Shown piece by piece: positions 15,482 to 19,423 of a stretch of DNA of 19,423 nt (position 1 is its first letter; each line of letters begins with the position of its first letter). The DNA is from an uncultured Anaerolineae bacterium. GTDB taxonomy: Bacteria; Chloroflexota; Anaerolineae; B4-G1; DUEL01. The position numbers and the translations under genes are program-made. The notes beneath the pieces are model-generated. The model searched no databases and had not been told where the DNA came from. It saw only the letters and a program-made list of their open reading frames with translations. The stretch is taken from positions 1 through 19,423 of the forward strand of contig CALDFY010000012.1 of the NCBI GenBank assembly GCA_937942115.1, read 5' to 3'.

Positions 15482-15487
15482 AGGAGA
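15482..15487 (+). promoter_or_regulatory. Ribosome binding site of the secreted multidomain protein
   Basis: AGGAGA lies just upstream of the ATG at 15491, the strongest Shine-Dalgarno match near this start. The 46-bp gap 15445-15490 contains no promoter I could support, so read-through from the polysaccharide operon is plausible. Confidence 0.7.
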
Positions 15488-15490
15488 TTG

Positions 15491-18400
15491 ATGAAAAAGA
15501 AAACGATTAGCGGATTACAGGCAGTAATGGGTCTGGCATTGATTTTGACCATGCCGGCCAGTTTGATTGCACCGACCGGGTACCAGGGAACTGCCAATCG
15601 CACCGATGATGCGGCCTCGCGCTTCTTTTCAGATGACCCATCCGCCGCAACAGACGCCCGCTTCCCCACGCTATCCCTGGACCTGCCGTCGCAGCCATTG
15701 TCCAGCACGGATACCGGCATCGCTGATCCGGCAGGCCATTCCCTGAAGGTGAATTTCGCTCCCCTCTCGGCTACCGGTGCGCCCGGCGAGGGCTACGGCG
15801 GGCCCATTCTCCTGATCACCAACGCATCCTACATCTCCAACCCCTTCGGCCGCTACTATGCCGAAATCCTGCGTTCTGAGGGCCTCAATCTCTTTGACGT
15901 CCGGGACATCGCCGCCGTTAGTGCGGCCACCCTCAACGATTACGATGTGGTCATCCTGAGCGAAACCCCTCTCACCTCCGAACAGGCTCAGATGTTCCGC
16001 ACCTGGGTGATGGCCGGTGGGAACCTCATTGCGATGCGTCCTGATCCCCAACTGGCCGACCTGTTGGGCCTGAGTGGAGCCGGTGGCACGCTGACGGATG
16101 CGTATCTTCTCATCCATCCCAGCGGGCCCGGTGCAGGCCTTGTCACCGAGACCATTCAGTTTCACGGCACCGCCGACTTCTACACGCTCAACGGGGCCAC
16201 GGCGGTTGCGACGCTCTACGCCGATGCGACCACTCCCACTCCGTATCCCGCAGTTACCCTCCGCAACGTTGGTGACAACGGTGGCCAGGCGGCGGCCTTC
16301 ACGTATGATCTTGCCCGCTCGGTCGTCTACATGCGCCAGGGCAACCCGGCCTGGGCGGGTGACGAGCGGGATGGATGGGAGCCGCTGCGGGCCGATGATA
16401 TGTTCTACGGTGCCAGGGCTGGCGACCCCCAACCCGACTGGGTTGACCTCAACAAAGTTGCCCTTCCTCAGGCTGACGAGCAACAGCGTCTTCTGGCGAA
16501 CCTGATTCTCTTCCTCAACCAGGATCGCAAGCCCCTTCCCCGCTTCTGGTACTTTCCCAACGGCCACAAGGCAGTGGTGATAATGACCGGCGATGACCAC
16601 GGCACCACGGGCACGGCCCTTCGCTTTGAGATTGAAAAGTCTCTCAGTCCCCCTGGCTGTTCTGTGGCGAACTGGGGGTGCGTCCGCAGCACTTCTTACA
16701 TTTACAGCATTAACTCGTTAACCGACTCGGAGGCAGCGGCCTACGATGCTGAGGGGTTTGAGATTGCGCTCCATGTGGACACGAACTGCGCCAACTGGAC
16801 ACCGTCCCAACTGGACTCGTTCTTTGCCACCCAACTGGCGGCCTGGCGAGGTAGATACCCCAGTCTTCCCTCGCCGGTCACTGAGCGCACCCACTGTATT
16901 GCCTGGAGCGACTGGGCAAGCCACGCCCGGGTGGATCTGACCCACGGCATACGGTTGGACACCAACTATTATTTCTGGCCGCCCGAATGGGTGAACGACC
17001 GTCCCGGGATGTTCACTGGTTCCGGGATGCCTATGCGCTTTGCTGATCTGGATGGGACGATCATTGACGTTTATCAGGCGACCACCCAGATGACCGACGA
17101 ATCCTGGCAAAGTTATCCGTACACGGTAGATGCGCTGCTGGAACGCGCCCTGGGCCCTGAGGGCTACTATGGTGCCTTTGTGGCGAATATGCACAACGAC
17201 ATACCCGATCATGCTGGGCACCGGGCCATTGTTGCCTCTGCTCAGGCGCGAGGGGTGCCGGTGATTTCGGGCCGTCAGATGCTGGAGTGGCTGGATGGGC
17301 GCAATAGTTCTTATTTTGGGGACCTCACCTGGAGTGGGGGCGCGCTGCATTTCACCGTTGTGGTTGGGGCTGGAGCCAACGGCCTGATGGGGATGCTGCC
17401 GACGCAGTCGGGCGTTGGGCGTCTGAGCCGGATCACCCGTGCGGGCAACCCGGTGGACTACACTCTTCAGACGCTCAAGGGTATTGAATATGCGATGTTC
17501 CTGGTGCAGCCTGGCGAATATGTTGCAGACTACATACCCGATACGGCGGCTCCGGTTATTTCGGATATAGAGGTGCTTCCGCGTGCCGACGGCACGGTTG
17601 TCATTCGCTGGAGGACCGATGAGGCAGCCAGCTCTCAGGTGGATTACGGTGTTGATCCGAATGCGCTGACCGGGCGCGTGAGCGATGGTGCGATGGTCAC
17701 AGCCCATCTTATCACCCTGACCGGTGTGACACCGAACACCACCTACTATTTCCGCGTCACCTCCACCGACGCCGTCGGGAACAGTGCCACGATTCCCTCT
17801 CTTGACCAGCCACCGCTCAGTTTCATTGTGTACACTCACATGCTGATGGTCTACAAGGATGGTTCGGGTATCGGTACGGTCAGCAGCACGCCAGCCGGTA
17901 TTGATTGCGGTGGGGTTTGTTCGGCCGAGTTTGTCCACAATGCGGTGGTGACGCTGACTGCAGCGGCTGTCAACGGTTCCACTTTTAGTGGCTGGGAGGG
18001 GGCATGCAGTGGCACGGGGGGCTGCGTGGTTGTGATGGACGCGGACAAGGTGGTGACGGCTACTTTCACTGCGCTGGCATCCGGGCTTATGGATACCAGC
18101 GTGAGCGAGTTCTCCGCCGGCACAGGGTGTTATGTAGCCGGGACGAATAACGGCGAACTCATCCTGCCCCCCGCTGTTGGCGCCGAGTTTTTCGGGAGCA
18201 GTCTTCCCAGCGGTTGGAGTGTGGCGGCCTGGAACGACGACGGTACTTACGCCATTGCTGATGGACGCATTGCCTTCAGAGACGCCCTGTTGGCCTACGG
18301 CGATCTACCCCCGTCCTTCGGACCGGGACGAGTCCTGGAATTTGTGGCCACTTTCTACCCCAACAACGCGCAGCACATCGGCTTCGGGACGGACCTGAAC

Positions 18401-19423
18401 GCAGGGCCCTGGGCCATCTTCAGCACGGGCTATCCTGGTGGCACGGTGCTGATGGCGCGCACTAATAACGGCCAGGATGGCATCAACACCTTTCTGTCGG
18501 ATGTGGCTCTGGGCGTGCCACATCGTTTTCGGATAGAGTGGGGCGCCTCCAGTGTCAGATACGATGTGGATGGCAACCCGGTTGCGACGCATCACCTGGC
18601 GGTGACGGGGAACATGCGGCCGGTGGCCAGCGACGTCACTAATCCCGGGCCGAACGAGTTCCTGGTGGTGGACTGGCTACGGATGACGCCATATTCATCC
18701 TCGTGCGTCTTCACCTCGCGCGTTCTGGATGCTGGGGAGTCGGTCCGCTGGCAATCTATGGTGTGGGGGAGCGATGTGCCGGATGGTACCGGGCTGGTGT
18801 TCCATTACCGGAGTGGTGAGAGTTCTGACCTGAGTGGGGTGAACTGGATACCGATCACGGGCGTTTCGCCGGCACCGCTGGGTGGCGTTGGGCGCTACAT
18901 CCAGTATCAGGCTCTGCTGAGCACAACGGTACCGGACCGGACTCCGGTGCTGGAAGAAGTGACGTTCATCTATGCGGTGGAGCCTGAGCCCACGCCGACG
19001 CCGACGCCCACCCCGACCCCGACGCCGACCCCGACGGCCACCCCGACGCCGACGCCGACGGCCACCCCGACCCCGACGCCGACGTCCACCCCGACGCCGA
19101 CGTCCACCCCGACGGCCACCCCGACCCCGACGCCGACGCCGACGTCCACGCCGACGCCGACGCCGACGTCCACGCCGACGCCGACGGCCACCCCGACGGC
19201 CACCCCGACGCCAACGCCGACGCCGACGTCCACCCCGACGGCCACGCCGACGCCAACGCCGACGCCAACGGCCACCCCGACGCCGACGGCCACTCCGACG
19301 CCGACGTCCATCCCGACGCCGACGGCGACGGCGACACCCGAGGTGGGGGACGAAGACCCGTTCTATGTGTACCTTCCGCTGGTCGTCCACTTTGCCAGCC
19401 CTGAACCCTCGGCGAGGGCAAAC
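15491..19423 (+). CDS. Secreted multidomain protein with deacetylase-like domain, Thr-Pro linker and YLPLVV tail (3' end outside window)
   Basis: One frame is open for 1311 codons to the end of the window. A signal peptide (KKK, then VMGLALILTMPASLIA, about 1-28) indicates export. Residues 105-195 look like a Rossmann/GATase-like domain (ILLITNASY, DYDVVILSETPL, GGNLIAM). Residues about 355-590 resemble a divergent polysaccharide deacetylase: VVIMTGDDHG (D368, D369, H370), EIALHVDTN (H428, D430) and HCIAWSDW (468-475), then MHNDIPDHAG. Next come an FnIII domain (about 684-777), a divergent InlB-type repeat (about 784-861) with TPAGIDCGGVC and FSGWEGACSG, a ConA/LamG-like region (about 888-1066) and another beta domain (about 1067-1162). 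The chain ends with a Thr-X linker (1167-1283) and YVYLPLVV (1292-1299). It may trim or bind the surface polysaccharide made upstream; enzyme activity is inferred, not shown. Confidence 0.9.
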   Translation, partial: MKKKTISGLQAVMGLALILTMPASLIAPTGYQGTANRTDDAASRFFSDDPSAATDARFPTLSLDLPSQPLSSTDTGIADPAGHSLKVNFAPLSATGAPGEGYGGPILLITNASYISNPFGRYYAEILRSEGLNLFDVRDIAAVSAATLNDYDVVILSETPLTSEQAQMFRTWVMAGGNLIAMRPDPQLADLLGLSGAGGTLTDAYLLIHPSGPGAGLVTETIQFHGTADFYTLNGATAVATLYADATTPTPYPAVTLRNVGDNGGQAAAFTYDLARSVVYMRQGNPAWAGDERDGWEPLRADDMFYGARAGDPQPDWVDLNKVALPQADEQQRLLANLILFLNQDRKPLPRFWYFPNGHKAVVIMTGDDHGTTGTALRFEIEKSLSPPGCSVANWGCVRSTSYIYSINSLTDSEAAAYDAEGFEIALHVDTNCANWTPSQLDSFFATQLAAWRGRYPSLPSPVTERTHCIAWSDWASHARVDLTHGIRLDTNYYFWPPEWVNDRPGMFTGSGMPMRFADLDGTIIDVYQATTQMTDESWQSYPYTVDALLERALGPEGYYGAFVANMHNDIPDHAGHRAIVASAQARGVPVISGRQMLEWLDGRNSSYFGDLTWSGGALHFTVVVGAGANGLMGMLPTQSGVGRLSRITRAGNPVDYTLQTLKGIEYAMFLVQPGEYVADYIPDTAAPVISDIEVLPRADGTVVIRWRTDEAASSQVDYGVDPNALTGRVSDGAMVTAHLITLTGVTPNTTYYFRVTSTDAVGNSATIPSLDQPPLSFIVYTHMLMVYKDGSGIGTVSSTPAGIDCGGVCSAEFVHNAVVTLTAAAVNGSTFSGWEGACSGTGGCVVVMDADKVVTATFTALASGLMDTSVSEFSAGTGCYVAGTNNGELILPPAVGAEFFGSSLPSGWSVAAWNDDGTYAIADGRIAFRDALLAYGDLPPSFGPGRVLEFVATFYPNNAQHIGFGTDLNAGPWAIFSTGYPGGTVLMARTNNGQDGINTFLSDVALGVPHRFRIEWGASSVRYDVDGNPVATHHLAVTGNMRPVASDVTNPGPNEFLVVDWLRMTPYSSSCVFTSRVLDAGESVRWQSMVWGSDVPDGTGLVFHYRSGESSDLSGVNWIPITGVSPAPLGGVGRYIQYQALLSTTVPDRTPVLEEVTFIYAVEPEPTPTPTPTPTPTPTPTATPTPTPTATPTPTPTSTPTPTSTPTATPTPTPTPTSTPTPTPTSTPTPTATPTATPTPTPTPTSTPTATPTPTPTPTATPTPTATPTPTSIPTPTATATPEVGDEDPFYVYLPLVVHFASPEPSARAN
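18989..19339 (+). repeat. Coding low-complexity repeat encoding a Thr-(Pro/Ala/Ser) linker
   Basis: A 351-bp tract built from ACGCCG-type hexamers encodes 117 residues. Thr occupies nearly every second position and the partner is Pro, with Ala or Ser inserted at intervals (TPTPTATP, TPTPTSTP). One Ile (TSIP) breaks the rule. The frame is preserved throughout despite base-level irregularity, which argues for selection on the protein. It forms an extended linker between folded domains and the C-terminal tail and is a good candidate for O-glycosylation on Thr (inference). Confidence 0.95.

Noticed and set aside
18989..19339. Possible CRISPR array or satellite repeat
   Set aside because: There are no constant-length unique spacers; the period is 3-6 bp and the reading frame is conserved as Thr-X, so it is a coding linker.
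18695..19390. Long - strand open frames rich in Arg-Arg or Val-Gly repeats (also 18966-19421 and 18970-19311)
   Set aside because: They are the reverse strand of the Thr-Pro linker; the low-complexity repeat keeps all frames free of stops. The + strand frame has real domains on its upstream side.

Overview
The window reads as a high-GC bacterial chromosome or metagenomic contig, most likely from a Chloroflexota (Anaerolineae-like) lineage. This is an inference from gene style, not from a marker gene: very GC-rich coding sequence, a secreted protein with a long Thr-Pro linker followed by a YLPLVV-type tail, and a Wzx/Wzy polysaccharide operon with no outer-membrane export gene in view.

Layout. 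(1) Positions 2-340 hold the 3' end of a response-regulator receiver domain on the + strand. A bidirectional hairpin terminator (365-395) separates it from the next unit. (2) Positions 412-2869 (- strand) hold a two-gene metal-resistance unit: an SmtB-like ArsR repressor and a ZntA/CadA-type Zn/Cd/Pb-exporting P-type ATPase whose start overlaps the end of the repressor gene. A perfect-consensus promoter (TTGACA, 16 bp, TATAAT) and palindromic operator candidates lie upstream. (3) Positions 2870-3340 are non-coding and contain that control region, a strong 18-bp hairpin and a short repeat. (4) Positions 3341-15444 (+ strand) are a tightly packed operon of ten genes for a surface polysaccharide: an OmpR-type response regulator, a Wzz/BY-kinase fusion with an extra C-terminal DNA-binding-type domain, a Wzx flippase, two GT4 and two GT2 glycosyltransferases, a hexapeptide acyltransferase, an SGNH-hydrolase-like membrane-anchored protein, a methyltransferase and a Wzy/WaaL-type polymerase or ligase. 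Most junctions are 1-4 nt stop/start overlaps. (5) From 15491 to the window end runs one uninterrupted reading frame of at least 1311 codons. It encodes a secreted multidomain protein with a signal peptide, a Rossmann-like domain, a polysaccharide-deacetylase-like domain, FnIII, an InlB-type repeat, a ConA/LamG-like domain, a further beta domain, a 117-residue Thr-Pro linker and the YLPLVV tail. Its stop lies outside the window.

How it fits together (inference). The glycosyltransferases build a lipid-linked repeat unit, Wzx flips it, the Wzy-like protein polymerises it and the Wzz/BY-kinase controls chain length. The acyltransferase/SGNH pair and the methyltransferase would decorate the glycan. 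The terminal secreted protein may modify or bind the finished polymer. No initiating phosphoglycosyltransferase is present in the window. The points most worth a second look are the kinase with a fused excisionase-like HTH, the large secreted esterase-like protein at the operon end, and a lower-GC two-gene patch (about 10163-11880) inside the operon.
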